Shown in pieces: positions 26,343 to 34,989 of a stretch of 64,000 bases of DNA. Each line of letters opens with the position of its first letter. Position 1 is the stretch's first letter. A model generated the notes under the pieces. It saw nothing but the letters and a program-made list of their open reading frames with translations. It searched no databases and was not told the origin of the DNA. Location of the stretch: NCBI RefSeq assembly GCF_035944375.1, contig NZ_DASZBE010000018.1; one strand, 5' to 3'. Both the position numbers and the translations under genes were made by a program. The stretch is from Allobosea sp035944375 (GTDB lineage Bacteria; Pseudomonadota; Alphaproteobacteria; Rhizobiales; Beijerinckiaceae).

Positions 26343-27140
26343 TCAGAAGGCGAGTTGCGCGCCCGCCTCTATACAAACCGCCTTCAGAGTTTCCAGGATC
26401 GCCGCTTCGTCCGTGACCCAACCGTGCCGCTGGAGCGAGGGCACGAGGATCGCCGCTTCAGCATGCCCAGCCGGCCCGATGACCGGGCAGGCGATATCGG
26501 TGACCGCCATGATGTCACGGCTTGGGGCGATGCGGTGACCGAGCGCTCTGATCTCGTCCAGGACTTGCTCCAGCGCGGGATCGTCGAGCCGCTCGTGGTC
26601 GGCGGGGCTGCCGTCCCGCATCAGCGCCCGTCGACGGGTTTGCGACTGGAAGGCGAGAATGAGCAGGCCGGAATTGGCTTCCAGGGCGGGGCGGCCATAC
26701 CCTGGCCGGACGGTCACCGTCGCATCGAGATGGCCCGACGTCGTGGCGATGACGACAGTCTGTCCCCGGCTCAGCACGACCAGATGCGCCGCTTGGCCGC
26801 TTTCCTCACTGAAGCGCTCCATGAGCGGCAGCACAATCGAGGTCAGTTGCCGTCCGCGCGGCGTCCTGATGCCGAGATCGAAGAGACGGCGCGACAGCGC
26901 CAGCCGATCGGTGCCCGCCTCGCGCACGAGATAGCCGCGCTGCTGCAGGACGAAGACCATGCGGAAGATCTCGCCCTTGGAACGTGCCAGACGCTCGGCG
27001 ATGGCGCGCGTCGACAGGGGCTCGCCGGCCTCCGCCAACAGCTCGAGGATATCCAGGCCCTTCTCCAGAGCCGGTGCGGCGTAGGTTGTTTTGTCCTCGC
27101 CAGGCGGTTCGAGAAACTCCATCATGTCACTCTGTTTCAT
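26343..27140 (-). CDS. IclR-family transcriptional regulator
   Basis: 265 residues with the N-terminal winged helix-turn-helix (GLDILELLAEAGEPLSTRAI, then AERLARSKGEIFRMVFVLQQ) and the C-terminal effector domain (LVREAGTDRLALSRRLFDLG, AILVPSLQR). Divergent from the polar amino-acid ABC operon that starts 137 bp away, which it most likely controls in response to the imported substrate. A TTCATATGTGAA near-palindrome overlaps its start codon. Confidence 0.9.
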   Translation of the reverse strand: MKQSDMMEFLEPPGEDKTTYAAPALEKGLDILELLAEAGEPLSTRAIAERLARSKGEIFRMVFVLQQRGYLVREAGTDRLALSRRLFDLGIRTPRGRQLTSIVLPLMERFSEESGQAAHLVVLSRGQTVVIATTSGHLDATVTVRPGYGRPALEANSGLLILAFQSQTRRRALMRDGSPADHERLDDPALEQVLDEIRALGHRIAPSRDIMAVTDIACPVIGPAGHAEAAILVPSLQRHGWVTDEAAILETLKAVCIEAGAQLAF

Positions 27141-27179
27141 ATGTGAAGCTTGACATCAAATAAGAAGCCAACCTAGCCT
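27136..27179. promoter_or_regulatory. Candidate operator and promoter between IclR gene and ABC operon
   Basis: TTCATATGTGAA (27136-27147) is a near-perfect dyad over the IclR start codon. TTGACA (27150-27155) followed 18 bp later by TAGCCT could be the plus-strand promoter. Weak evidence, position-based. Confidence 0.3.
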
Positions 27180-27277
27180 CGCCGTAAAGAGGGGCCAATG
27201 GCACTGCTTCCGACCATCCCGTCCAGGCATCTCAGGCCGCCCACCGCGCCGCCGCGAACCCCACAGGGCGGCGCACG

Positions 27278-27940
27278 ATGAAGTATGGGCTCCAGTTTCG
27301 CGACGTCTTTGCGGCCTGGGAGTCCCTTCTCGACGGCGTCTGGATCACGCTGCTGCTCTCGGCCTGCGCCATGCTCGGGGGCCTGGTCATCGGCGTCTCC
27401 TGTGCCGCGGCGCGCGTCTACGGGCCAGGCTGGTTGAAGCGCATCGTGACCGTCTATGTCGAGGTCATCCGCAACACGCCGCTGCTGGTCCAGCTCTTCC
27501 TGATCTTCTTCGGCCTGCCGAGCTTCGGCATCCGGCTCGACGGCCTGACCGCGGCCATCATCGCGCTGGTGATCAACCTCGGCGCCTACACGACCGAGAT
27601 CGTCCGCGCCGGCTTCGAGGCCGTGCCCAAGGCACAGGTCGAGGCCGGTCATTCGCTCGGTCTCTCGGGGCTGCAGGTCTTTCGCTATGTCGTGGTGTTC
27701 CCGGCGCTCAAGGCGATGTTCCCGGCGCTCGCCAGCCAGTTCGTCCTGCTGATGCTGGCCACGAGTGTCGTCTCGCAGATTTCGGTGGAGGATCTGTTCC
27801 ACGCAGCGTCGATCGTGCAGTCGCGCACGTTCCGCGACTTCGAGGTCTACACCGTGATCGGCGTGCTCTATCTCGGGCTCGCCTTTGCCTTCCGCGGTCT
27901 GTTTGCCGGGGTCTATTACTGGGCGTTCGTCAGGCGATGA
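27278..27940 (+). CDS. Polar amino-acid-type ABC transporter permease
   Basis: 220 residues, His/Glu/Gln/Arg/opine 3-TM family. Hydrophobic segments and the EAA-type loop (RAGFEAVPKAQVEAGHSLGLSG) are visible, with the family motif VEVIRNTPLLVQLFLIFFGLP. It pairs with the next permease, overlapping by 4 bases. First gene of an operon permease-permease-ATPase-binding protein-deacylase-dehydratase. Confidence 0.92.
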   Translation: MKYGLQFRDVFAAWESLLDGVWITLLLSACAMLGGLVIGVSCAAARVYGPGWLKRIVTVYVEVIRNTPLLVQLFLIFFGLPSFGIRLDGLTAAIIALVINLGAYTTEIVRAGFEAVPKAQVEAGHSLGLSGLQVFRYVVVFPALKAMFPALASQFVLLMLATSVVSQISVEDLFHAASIVQSRTFRDFEVYTVIGVLYLGLAFAFRGLFAGVYYWAFVRR

Positions 27941-28587
27941 TCCGGACCTTCTCCTACATCGACGTGATGTATCTGGTCGCTGCGGCCCGCTGGACGCTGG
28001 CCCTGACAGCAACGGCCTTCGCCGGTTCGGCCCTGCTCGGCTTGATCCTCGCCATCGCCCGCATCTCGCCGATCGCGCCGCTGCGCTGGCTGGTCGCCAC
28101 CTATATCTGGATCGTGCAGGGCACGCCGCTGCTGGTCTGGCTCTTCCTGATTTTCTTCGGCCTGCCGCTGATCGGGATCTCGGTGAATCCCTGGCTTGCC
28201 GCGGCCGTCGCCTTCTCGATCTATGGCAGCGCCTTCCTGGGCGAGATCTGGCGCGGTGCGCTGGTCTCGATCGCCAGGACGCAATGGGAGGCCGGCGCCT
28301 CACTCGGCCTGTCGACGGCCCAGCAGCTGCGCTACGTGATCGTGCCCCAATCGATCCGGATCGCCATCCCGCCGACGGTCGGTTTCCTGGTCCAGCTCAT
28401 CAAGAACACCTCGCTGGCTGCGACGATCGGGCTGGTCGAGCTGACGCGTGAAGGCCAGCTCACCGCGGCCGGCACCTATCAACCCTTTGCGGTCTTCATC
28501 ACCGTCGCCTGCATCTATTTCGCCCTCTGCTTCCCTCTGACCCAATGGAGCCGCTCGCTCGAGCGGAAGCTCGATGTCGCTCGTTGA
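27937..28587 (+). CDS. Polar amino-acid-type ABC transporter permease
   Basis: 216 residues, second half of the heterodimeric channel. WIVQGTPLLVWLFLIFFGLP is the family motif and RGALVSIARTQWEAGASLGL the EAA loop that contacts the ATPase. Overlaps the ATPase gene by 14 bases. Substrate is not shown by sequence; neighbours suggest an amino-acid derivative. Confidence 0.92.
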   Translation: MIRTFSYIDVMYLVAAARWTLALTATAFAGSALLGLILAIARISPIAPLRWLVATYIWIVQGTPLLVWLFLIFFGLPLIGISVNPWLAAAVAFSIYGSAFLGEIWRGALVSIARTQWEAGASLGLSTAQQLRYVIVPQSIRIAIPPTVGFLVQLIKNTSLAATIGLVELTREGQLTAAGTYQPFAVFITVACIYFALCFPLTQWSRSLERKLDVAR

Positions 28588-29305
28588 AATCCAGGGGATC
28601 AACAAGAGCTACGGCACGGTGCCCGTGCTCAAGGACGTCTCGCTCGACATCGCCAAAGGCGAAGTCGTGGCGGTGATCGGGCGCTCGGGCTCGGGCAAGA
28701 GCACGCTGCTGCGCTGCATCAACGGGCTGGAACCGATCCAGGCCGGCAGCATCAGTGTCGACGGGGTGCGGGTCAATGATCCAGGCACCAACCTGCGCAA
28801 GCTCCGGCAGGAGGTCGGCATCGTCTTCCAGAGCTTTAACCTGTTCCCGCATCTGTCCGTCAGCGAAAACATCACACTGGCGCCGCGCGTGGTGAAGAAG
28901 CAGCCGCCTGAGGAAGCCCGTGAATTGGCACGCGAAGTGTTGCGACGCGTCGGTCTCGAGGACAAGCTCGACGCCTTTCCCGCCCAACTTTCGGGTGGTC
29001 AGCAACAGCGCGTCGCGATCGCGCGCTCGCTGGCGATGCGGCCCAAGCTCATGCTGTTCGACGAGGTCACCTCCGCGCTCGACCCCGAGCTGACCGGGGA
29101 GGTTCTGAAGGTGCTCGAATCCGTGGCGCAGGAGGGCATGACCATGATCCTCGTGACCCACGAGATGGGCTTCGCGCGTCGTTTCGGCTCGCGCGTCGTC
29201 TTCATGCACGAAGGCCGAATTCACGAAGAGGGTCAGGCCGCGGCGGTCCTCGCCGAGCCCAAGACGCCGGAACTGCAGACCTTCCTCAGTGCGGTCCTGC
29301 ACTGA
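28574..29305 (+). CDS. Polar amino-acid-type ABC transporter ATP-binding protein
   Basis: 243 residues. Walker A GRSGSGKST, Q-loop FQSFNLFPH, signature LSGGQQQR, Walker B LMLFDEVTSALD and the switch histidine in VTHEMGFARR are all intact. The DEVTSALDPEL form is typical of the GlnQ/HisP group. It powers the permease pair encoded immediately upstream. Confidence 0.95.
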   Translation: MSLVEIQGINKSYGTVPVLKDVSLDIAKGEVVAVIGRSGSGKSTLLRCINGLEPIQAGSISVDGVRVNDPGTNLRKLRQEVGIVFQSFNLFPHLSVSENITLAPRVVKKQPPEEARELAREVLRRVGLEDKLDAFPAQLSGGQQQRVAIARSLAMRPKLMLFDEVTSALDPELTGEVLKVLESVAQEGMTMILVTHEMGFARRFGSRVVFMHEGRIHEEGQAAAVLAEPKTPELQTFLSAVLH

Positions 29306-29344
29306 GGAAGCCACAAACCTGCTGCTCAACGAGGGGAGACAAAC

Positions 29345-30127
29345 ATGCGTTCATTCTTCACGGGCCTGGCCGCGCTGGCCATCGCCGTCGTCGGCTCCGC
29401 GGAAGCCAGAGCCGACAAGCTCCAGGACATCCTGTCCAAGGGTGTCGTCCGCATCGGCGTGCCGCTCGACGCGCCGCCCTTCGGCTCGCAGGACGCGAAC
29501 CGCAAGGCTATCGGCTTCGACATCGAGATGGCCGAGATGGTGGCCAAGGGCCTCGGCGTGAAGCTCGAGATGCAGCAGATCACGGGCGCTAACCGCATCC
29601 CGTTCCTGCTCACCGACAAGGTGGATATCGTGATCTCGGTGATGGGGCTGACGCCGGAACGCGCCAAGCAAATCCAGTTCACCGCGCCCTACGCCAACAC
29701 CTTCCTCGCCGTCTATGGCTCGAAGGCCTCGACCGTGAGCAGCCCGGAGACCATCGGTTCGGCCCGGGTCGCTGCCGCCAAGGGCACGACCCAGGAGCTT
29801 GCGATCAGCGCTTCCGCGCCGAAGGCGAGCCTGATGCGCACCGAGGACGACGCGACGGCGGCCGCCGCCTACATCAGCGGCCAGGCCGATCTGCTCGCCA
29901 CCAACAGCATCGTCGCGCAGGCGCTCGCCAAGCAGAACCCCGGCAAGGAGTTCGAGCGCAAGTTCACCATCCGGCGCAGCCCGGCCCATATGGGCGTGCA
30001 GATGGACCAGCATAACCTCGTGCGCTGGCTCGACGGCTTCATCTTCTTCAACACGATGAATGGCGAGCTCGACCGCCTGCACCGGAAATATCTGGACATG
30101 CCGATGGATCCGCTGCCGACGCTTTGA
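29345..30127 (+). CDS. Polar amino-acid-type ABC transporter substrate-binding protein
   Basis: 260 residues with a Sec signal peptide (LAALAIAVVGS, cleavage near EARA). SBP family 3 features: GVVRIGVPLDAPPFGSQDAN, GFDIEMAEMVAKGLGVKLEM, and VDIVISVMGLTPERAKQI. Periplasmic partner of the three transporter proteins encoded upstream. A rho-independent terminator follows 15 bp after the stop, so the two enzymes downstream may be expressed at lower level or separately. Confidence 0.93.
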   Translation: MRSFFTGLAALAIAVVGSAEARADKLQDILSKGVVRIGVPLDAPPFGSQDANRKAIGFDIEMAEMVAKGLGVKLEMQQITGANRIPFLLTDKVDIVISVMGLTPERAKQIQFTAPYANTFLAVYGSKASTVSSPETIGSARVAAAKGTTQELAISASAPKASLMRTEDDATAAAAYISGQADLLATNSIVAQALAKQNPGKEFERKFTIRRSPAHMGVQMDQHNLVRWLDGFIFFNTMNGELDRLHRKYLDMPMDPLPTL

Positions 30128-30142
30128 ACTGAACCAACGCCG

Positions 30143-30175
30143 GCCGGGCGCGAAAGCGCTCGGCTTTCTCCTTTT
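30143..30175 (+). terminator. Rho-independent terminator after the binding protein gene
   Basis: Stem GCCGGGCGC / GCGCTCGGC (one G-U pair) with a GAAA loop at 30143-30164, followed by TTTCTCCTTTT. It probably sets the ratio between transporter and enzyme expression. Confidence 0.75.
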
Positions 30176-30232
30176 CGAAGCCAGGTTAACGGAGTCTTGG
30201 CTCCGACGCCTTGTCATGCCCGCGAGCCAGCC

Positions 30233-31273
30233 ATGAGCCCCACACGCCCGAAGCCCACCCCGCGACCCTCCAGCGCCTTCCTGACGGTGGATCCCGAGCG
30301 AGAGGGCAAGCAGACCGGCTTCCTGATGATCCCCCATTCGCCCGACGACGACGCCTGGGGCGCGACGCGTGTCCCCATCGCTGTCATTAAGAACGGCTCG
30401 GGTCCGACGGCCATCCTCGAAGGCGGCAATCATGGCGACGAGTATGAGGGCCCGATCACCATCTGCGACATGATCCGCGATCTCGATCCGGGCCGTGTCC
30501 AGGGCCGGCTGATCCTGATGCCGGCCAACAACGTTCATGCCGTCATCGCCGGCAAGCGCACCTCGCCGATCGATGGGCTGAATTTCAACCGCACCTTCCC
30601 GGGCGATCCACGCGGCACCATCACCCAGCAGATCTCGGCCTTCGTCAGCGACCATATCCTGCCGCTCGGCGACGCCTTCCTCGATCTTCACTCGGGTGGA
30701 TCCTCGCTCGACATCATCCCCAGCGCGATCGTCGAGCCGACCGACGACCCGGCGCTGCACAAGCGCAATGTCGCAGCGGTGCAGGCGTTCGACGCGCCCA
30801 TGACCGTGGTGATCAGCAATCTCGGCGAACCCCGAACCGCCACGGCCACCGCGTGCCGTGCGGGGCTCGTCACGGTCGGCACCGAGATGGCTGGTGGCGG
30901 CACGGTCTCACTCGATGCCTTGCGGGTCTGCCGGCGCGGGGTCGCCAATGTGCTCGATCATCTCGGGATCGTCTCGCGCGACGCGCCGGAGCCGCGGCGC
31001 GGTGACGGCATTGTCCTCGAGCTGCCCGGCACGGCGGCCTATGTCTACGCGTCTGCGGACGGCATCTTCGAGCCCTTCCATGCCAATGGCGAAAAGGTCA
31101 GCGCCGGCCAGCCGGCTGGCCGCATCCATTGCACCTGGGATCCGACCCGCCCTCCCGATCTGCTGCACTATGCCGCTGACGGCATCCTCTACGGTCGTCG
31201 GCAGCCCGGCCGGGTCAGGCCGGGCAACTGCTGCCTGATCGTGGCAGCTCCCTATCGAGGAGCCCTGTCGTGA
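30233..31273 (+). CDS. Succinylglutamate desuccinylase/aspartoacylase-family deacylase (DoeB/EutE-like)
   Basis: 346-residue zinc deacylase. Metal-binding GGNHGDEYEG (His, Glu) and the later DLHSGG (His) are present, with NFNRTFPG and the catalytic Glu in GTEMAGGG. A C-terminal beta-rich domain (YVYASADGIFEPFH) completes the family layout. The closest functional group I recognise is N-acetyl-diaminobutyrate deacetylase (DoeB/EutE) of ectoine catabolism, but no ectoine hydrolase gene is in the window. It is coupled by a 4-base overlap to a EutB-like dehydratase. The start at ATG 30233 follows a weak ribosome-binding site; a TTG 12 codons earlier is less likely. Confidence 0.85.
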   Translation: MSPTRPKPTPRPSSAFLTVDPEREGKQTGFLMIPHSPDDDAWGATRVPIAVIKNGSGPTAILEGGNHGDEYEGPITICDMIRDLDPGRVQGRLILMPANNVHAVIAGKRTSPIDGLNFNRTFPGDPRGTITQQISAFVSDHILPLGDAFLDLHSGGSSLDIIPSAIVEPTDDPALHKRNVAAVQAFDAPMTVVISNLGEPRTATATACRAGLVTVGTEMAGGGTVSLDALRVCRRGVANVLDHLGIVSRDAPEPRRGDGIVLELPGTAAYVYASADGIFEPFHANGEKVSAGQPAGRIHCTWDPTRPPDLLHYAADGILYGRRQPGRVRPGNCCLIVAAPYRGALS

Positions 31274-32211
31274 TCGACCTGGCCGACATCGAAGCCGCAC
31301 GCCTGCGGATCGCACCCCATATCCGCAAGACGCCGACGCTGGCTTATACGCAGCTCAAGGACGGTGGCGCGGGCGGCGTCTCGGTGACCCTGAAGCTCGA
31401 GCTGCTGCAGGCGGCCGGGTCGTTCAAGGCGCGCGGCGCGATGAACCGCCTGATGACCCTGAGCGAAGGCCAGCGGGACCGCGGCATCGTCACCGCCTCG
31501 GGCGGCAATCACGGGCTCGCCATCGCCCGCTCGGCGCATGTTCTCGGCGCCCGGGCACAGATCTTCCTGCCGTCGAACGTCGTTCCCGACAAGGTGGCGA
31601 AGCTGAAGCAATGGGGCGCATCCGTCGAGATCGTCGGCGCTGTCTGGGACGACGCCAATGCCGCCGCCCTGGCGTTTGCCGAGAGGACCGGCGCGACCTA
31701 TGCGCATCCGTTCAGCGACCCGGTCGTCGTGGCCGGGCAAGGCACGCTCGGCCTCGACGTTCTCGACGACATGCCGGATGTCGACGTCATTCTGGTCGCC
31801 ATCGGCGGCGGGGGACTCATCAGCGGCCTCTCGACGGCGGTGAAGGCCAGACGGCCCGCCACGCGCATCATCGGCATCGAACCGGTTGGATCGCCGACGT
31901 TGCATGCCTGCATCCAGGCCGGCAGGCTGGTTGCGCTGGACCGGCTGGAAACGCGCGTCGCGACGATGTCGTGCCGGCAGACGGACCAGGCGATCTTCCA
32001 GGTCGTGCGCGACAAGGTGGATGAGATCGTTCTCGTTAGCGACGAGGAGATGGAAAGCGCGGCCCGCCAGCTCTGGTTCGAGTTTGGCATCGGCGCCGAT
32101 CTTTCGGGCGCGGCGGCCCTCGCCGCGCTGAACTCGGGACGAGTGCCCCTCGCGCCCGGGTCCCGGGTCTGCGCCCTGGTGTGCGGAGCGGGCACGGACG
32201 GCATGTCCTGA
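31270..32211 (+). CDS. PLP-dependent threonine dehydratase-like enzyme (EutB-like)
   Basis: 313 residues, catalytic domain only, without the ACT-type regulatory domain of biosynthetic IlvA. The PLP lysine is in AAGSFKARGA, the substrate loop is TASGGNHG, and the phosphate-binding loop is IGGGGLISG. Starts at GTG overlapping the deacylase stop. In hydroxyectoine catabolism a EutB dehydratase acts after the EutE deacylase, so this pair may eliminate water/ammonia from a deacylated hydroxy amino acid; the actual substrate is inference. Confidence 0.87.
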   Translation: MIDLADIEAARLRIAPHIRKTPTLAYTQLKDGGAGGVSVTLKLELLQAAGSFKARGAMNRLMTLSEGQRDRGIVTASGGNHGLAIARSAHVLGARAQIFLPSNVVPDKVAKLKQWGASVEIVGAVWDDANAAALAFAERTGATYAHPFSDPVVVAGQGTLGLDVLDDMPDVDVILVAIGGGGLISGLSTAVKARRPATRIIGIEPVGSPTLHACIQAGRLVALDRLETRVATMSCRQTDQAIFQVVRDKVDEIVLVSDEEMESAARQLWFEFGIGADLSGAAALAALNSGRVPLAPGSRVCALVCGAGTDGMS

Positions 32212-32239
32212 GGTTGTGCTTCGCGCCATGGCAATGAGT

Positions 32240-32262
32240 CGACGGCCTAGACGAGGCCGTCG
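32240..32262. terminator. Hairpin between convergent genes
   Basis: CGACGGCC (32240-32247), a 7-base loop and GGCCGTCG (32255-32262) form a perfect 8-bp stem that spans the end of the minus-strand epimerase gene. No T-run follows on the plus strand, so termination strength is uncertain. Confidence 0.45.
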
Positions 32263-33134
32263 ATCATTTGATCGATACCGCCCTCCATTTTTGTATGAGG
32301 CGTGTAACCCAGTGCCGCTTCCAATCCATCGTTCGCGAAATCCCAGGCTGACGGTGGTGTCTGTGCTCTTTGAGGGATCGTCGTCAGTGAAGGATATCGC
32401 TGCTTCAGATGGTCTGCCGCTTCTCTCATGAACCGCTTGTCGCCAACGACATTGAAGACGTGGTGACCAGAGAGAGGAGCCGTGACGGCACGGGCCGCGA
32501 CCTCAGCAGCGTCTCCTATCCACGTCCAATCAATCGGTTGAGGAAAATCCGGGTAGAAAAGGCGCGGCACCCCACTGACCGCCTGTTCGACCAAGGTCTG
32601 GATCGCCCGCCATCCGCGCGCACGTCCCGGGCCATAGACGGAGCCGTAGCGAAGCCCAATCAGCGTCATCTCGGGCGCATCGGCGATGCAAGCGCGAGCG
32701 AGATGCTCGCAGAATGCCTTCGTCGCGCCATAGACGCTGGCCGGACGCGGCGTGGTCGCGTCGCCCGCACGGGTGTCGGCATCGCCTAAGGCCGCAACGG
32801 AGCTTGCATAAACAACACGTCGTGCGCCGCAAGTCTGCGCGGCGGAGAAAACAACAGCCGTGCCCAGCGCATTGACCCGTGTGGCCGCTACGATATCAGC
32901 CTTGGAGTCTAGGGTGAGCAACGCAGCAAAATGAATAACGACATCGGGTTCGAATTCTGCAAGAGCCGAGGCAACATCATTATCATCTGCGATATCGCAA
33001 CTTCGAAAGTCTATTCCTGCCGGAAGCACATGCTCGCCTCGATCAAGTGCCATGATCCGGTGGCCGTCGGCAGAGAGCCTCAGCCCGCACGCAAGGCCGA
33101 GAAACCCCGCTCCTCCGGTGATGGCGATGCGCAT
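32247..33134 (-). CDS. NAD-dependent epimerase/dehydratase (extended SDR)
   Basis: 295 residues. The Rossmann motif TGGAGFLG is at residues 7-14, followed by a nucleotide-recognition acidic end (LDRGE), and the SDR active site SSVAALGD (Ser) with YGATK (Tyr-Lys). The start is ATG 33134 (MRIAITGGAG); the longer frame upstream antisenses the ATPase gene. It is 13 bp downstream of the ATPase gene and so is the last gene of the IclR-transporter operon. Its G+C and codon use are visibly lower than its neighbours, a sign that it joined the operon recently. Substrate, perhaps a nucleotide-free sugar acid or lactone precursor, is unknown. Confidence 0.85.
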   Translation of the reverse strand: MRIAITGGAGFLGLACGLRLSADGHRIMALDRGEHVLPAGIDFRSCDIADDNDVASALAEFEPDVVIHFAALLTLDSKADIVAATRVNALGTAVVFSAAQTCGARRVVYASSVAALGDADTRAGDATTPRPASVYGATKAFCEHLARACIADAPEMTLIGLRYGSVYGPGRARGWRAIQTLVEQAVSGVPRLFYPDFPQPIDWTWIGDAAEVAARAVTAPLSGHHVFNVVGDKRFMREAADHLKQRYPSLTTIPQRAQTPPSAWDFANDGLEAALGYTPHTKMEGGIDQMIDGLV

Positions 33135-33147
33135 TGCCACCAACGCT

Positions 33148-33933
33148 CTAGTATTTGATGACGCCAAAGCGCCGGAACGCGTCGTGTATGCGGTCGGAAT
33201 AGGTATTGAAGCTGGGATAATCGCCGAGATGGGCCGGCCGGGGCCGCGGCAGGTCGATGGCGATCTCGTCGACCACGCGTCCGGGCGTGGGCGACATGAC
33301 CAGCACACGGTCCGACAGTCCGATCGCTTCCTCAATCGAATGGGTGATGAAGACCACGGTCTTGCCCGTTTCCAGCCAGAGCATCTCGAGGTCGTGCCGG
33401 ATCTGCGTGCGCGTGATCGCATCCAGTGCGCCGAAGGGCTCGTCCATCATCAGAACCGACGGGTTGTGGATCAAGGCACGCGCAATCGAAACGCGTTGGC
33501 GCATCCCGCCTGAAAGCTGCTTCGGATAGCGGTCCACCGCGTGACTGATGCCGAGTTTGGCGAAGAGTTCGAGCGCGCGTGTCTTTGCCGGGCCGATCGG
33601 CAGGCCTCGAAACTCGGCCTGCAGCATCACATTGTCCAGCGCCGTCCGGAAATCGAGCAGGAGATGGTCCTGAAAGACGATGCCGATGTCGGTGAGCGGC
33701 GAGGTCAAGGCTTTGCCATCGACCAGCAGTTCGCCGCCGCTCACTGGGATCAGCCCTGCCGCCATCAACATGAAGGTGCTCTTGCCGCAGCCGGACGGGC
33801 CGATCAGGCTGACGAACTCCCCGCTCCTGATGTCGAGGTTCAGACCATCGACGGCTGTAAAGCCGCCGAAGGTCTTGACGATGCCACGTCCCGTTATGGA
33901 CGCGGCCGTGCCAGTGCCGGCAGCGACAGTCAT
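33148..33933 (-). CDS. TauB/SsuB-type ABC transporter ATP-binding protein
   Basis: 261 residues. Walker A GPSGCGKST, Q-loop FQDHLLLDFR, signature LSGGMRQR, Walker B LMMDEPFGALDA and ITHSIEEA are intact. The MMDEPFGALDA form is typical of nitrate/sulfonate/taurine importers. Encoded between its binding protein and the epimerase on the same strand. Confidence 0.94.
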   Translation of the reverse strand: MTVAAGTGTAASITGRGIVKTFGGFTAVDGLNLDIRSGEFVSLIGPSGCGKSTFMLMAAGLIPVSGGELLVDGKALTSPLTDIGIVFQDHLLLDFRTALDNVMLQAEFRGLPIGPAKTRALELFAKLGISHAVDRYPKQLSGGMRQRVSIARALIHNPSVLMMDEPFGALDAITRTQIRHDLEMLWLETGKTVVFITHSIEEAIGLSDRVLVMSPTPGRVVDEIAIDLPRPRPAHLGDYPSFNTYSDRIHDAFRRFGVIKY

Positions 33934-33940
33934 GCCATCC

Positions 33941-34933
33941 TCACGAGCAGGACGGGCCCGAGGCCGGCAGCAGTTCAGTGCTGTAGTAGTCGGTGATCGG
34001 CTTGTCCTTGGGCAGCCCGAGGAACTGGGTCAGCAGGTTATAGCTGACCGTCCAGTTCTTCTCGGGCACTTTGCCGAGCGACGTCGCCCCCGGCGCGCAG
34101 AGCAACTTGTTGACGACGTCGAATTGGGCGAGAATCTGCGCCTTCTTGACCGCCGGAAACTGGGCCACGACGGCGTCGGCGGCCGCATTGGGGTTCTTCC
34201 GCGCCGCATCCCACCCCTGCAGGCTCGCCTCGACGAACTTCTTGAACAGCTCAGCATCGGCCTTGATCCGGTCGTCGCGGGCGATGATCGAGAGGCCGAC
34301 CGTCGGCACGCCGACGTCACGGTAGAAGATGTCGGTGACCTTGAAGCCGCGCTCGCGGATCTGGATCGAGTGGAAGTCGGCGCCGCCCAGGATCGCGTCG
34401 ACCTTCTTTTCAAGCAGCGCACCGACGAAGGCCGCCGGGTCGATGGCGATCACGTCGACCTTCGACTTGTCGATCTGGTTGCTCGCCAGAATGGCCTCGA
34501 GCAGGATCGTCTGCGCCGTGCCGGGCTGCACGGCGACCTTCTTGCCGGCGAGATCCTTCGGCGAGGCGATGCCGCTCTCGGCCAGCGAGATGATGGCGAA
34601 GCCGTTGGTCTGCAGGATGGGCGCAATGATCTTCACAGGGGCCCCCTTGCTGCGCAGTTGCATCGCAGCCGGCGCGTCGGCGAAGCCGACATCGGCCTGG
34701 CCGGTTGCGACCATCTGCGCCGTGGTGCCGGAGCCCTTGCCTTCCTCGATGGTGAGGTTGATGCCCGCCTTCTCGTAGAGCCCCATCTGCTTGGCCATCA
34801 TGAACCCGGCATTGGGCGCGGCCGCCAGGAAGTTCAGGGTGATCTTCATTGGCTTTCCGCCAGCCTGGGCGAGAGCCTGGCTCGTGCCCAGCGCGAGCAC
34901 GGCAACGGTGGCGATCAGTGTGCGTCTGTTCAT
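33941..34933 (-). CDS. NitT/TauT-type ABC transporter substrate-binding protein
   Basis: 330 residues with a signal peptide ending near ALA-QA. The fold is shown by LNFLAAAPNAGFMMAKQMGL, GTTAQMVATGQADVGFADAP and VAVQPGTAQTILLEAILASN, the SsuA/THI5-like pattern. Start at ATG 34933 (MNRRTLIATVAV); the frame upstream antisenses the permease. The ligand may be a sulfonate, a pyrimidine or an aromatic acid; the family does not decide. Confidence 0.92.
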   Translation of the reverse strand: MNRRTLIATVAVLALGTSQALAQAGGKPMKITLNFLAAAPNAGFMMAKQMGLYEKAGINLTIEEGKGSGTTAQMVATGQADVGFADAPAAMQLRSKGAPVKIIAPILQTNGFAIISLAESGIASPKDLAGKKVAVQPGTAQTILLEAILASNQIDKSKVDVIAIDPAAFVGALLEKKVDAILGGADFHSIQIRERGFKVTDIFYRDVGVPTVGLSIIARDDRIKADAELFKKFVEASLQGWDAARKNPNAAADAVVAQFPAVKKAQILAQFDVVNKLLCAPGATSLGKVPEKNWTVSYNLLTQFLGLPKDKPITDYYSTELLPASGPSCS

Positions 34934-34989
34934 GGTCAGATCCTCCCGGATGTCCCGGTTGAGCCCGGGTTGATGATGGTTTCGGTCGT

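Noticed and set aside
31270..32211. Biosynthetic threonine deaminase (ilvA)
   Set aside because: Lacks the C-terminal regulatory domain and lies coupled to a deacylase in a transport operon.
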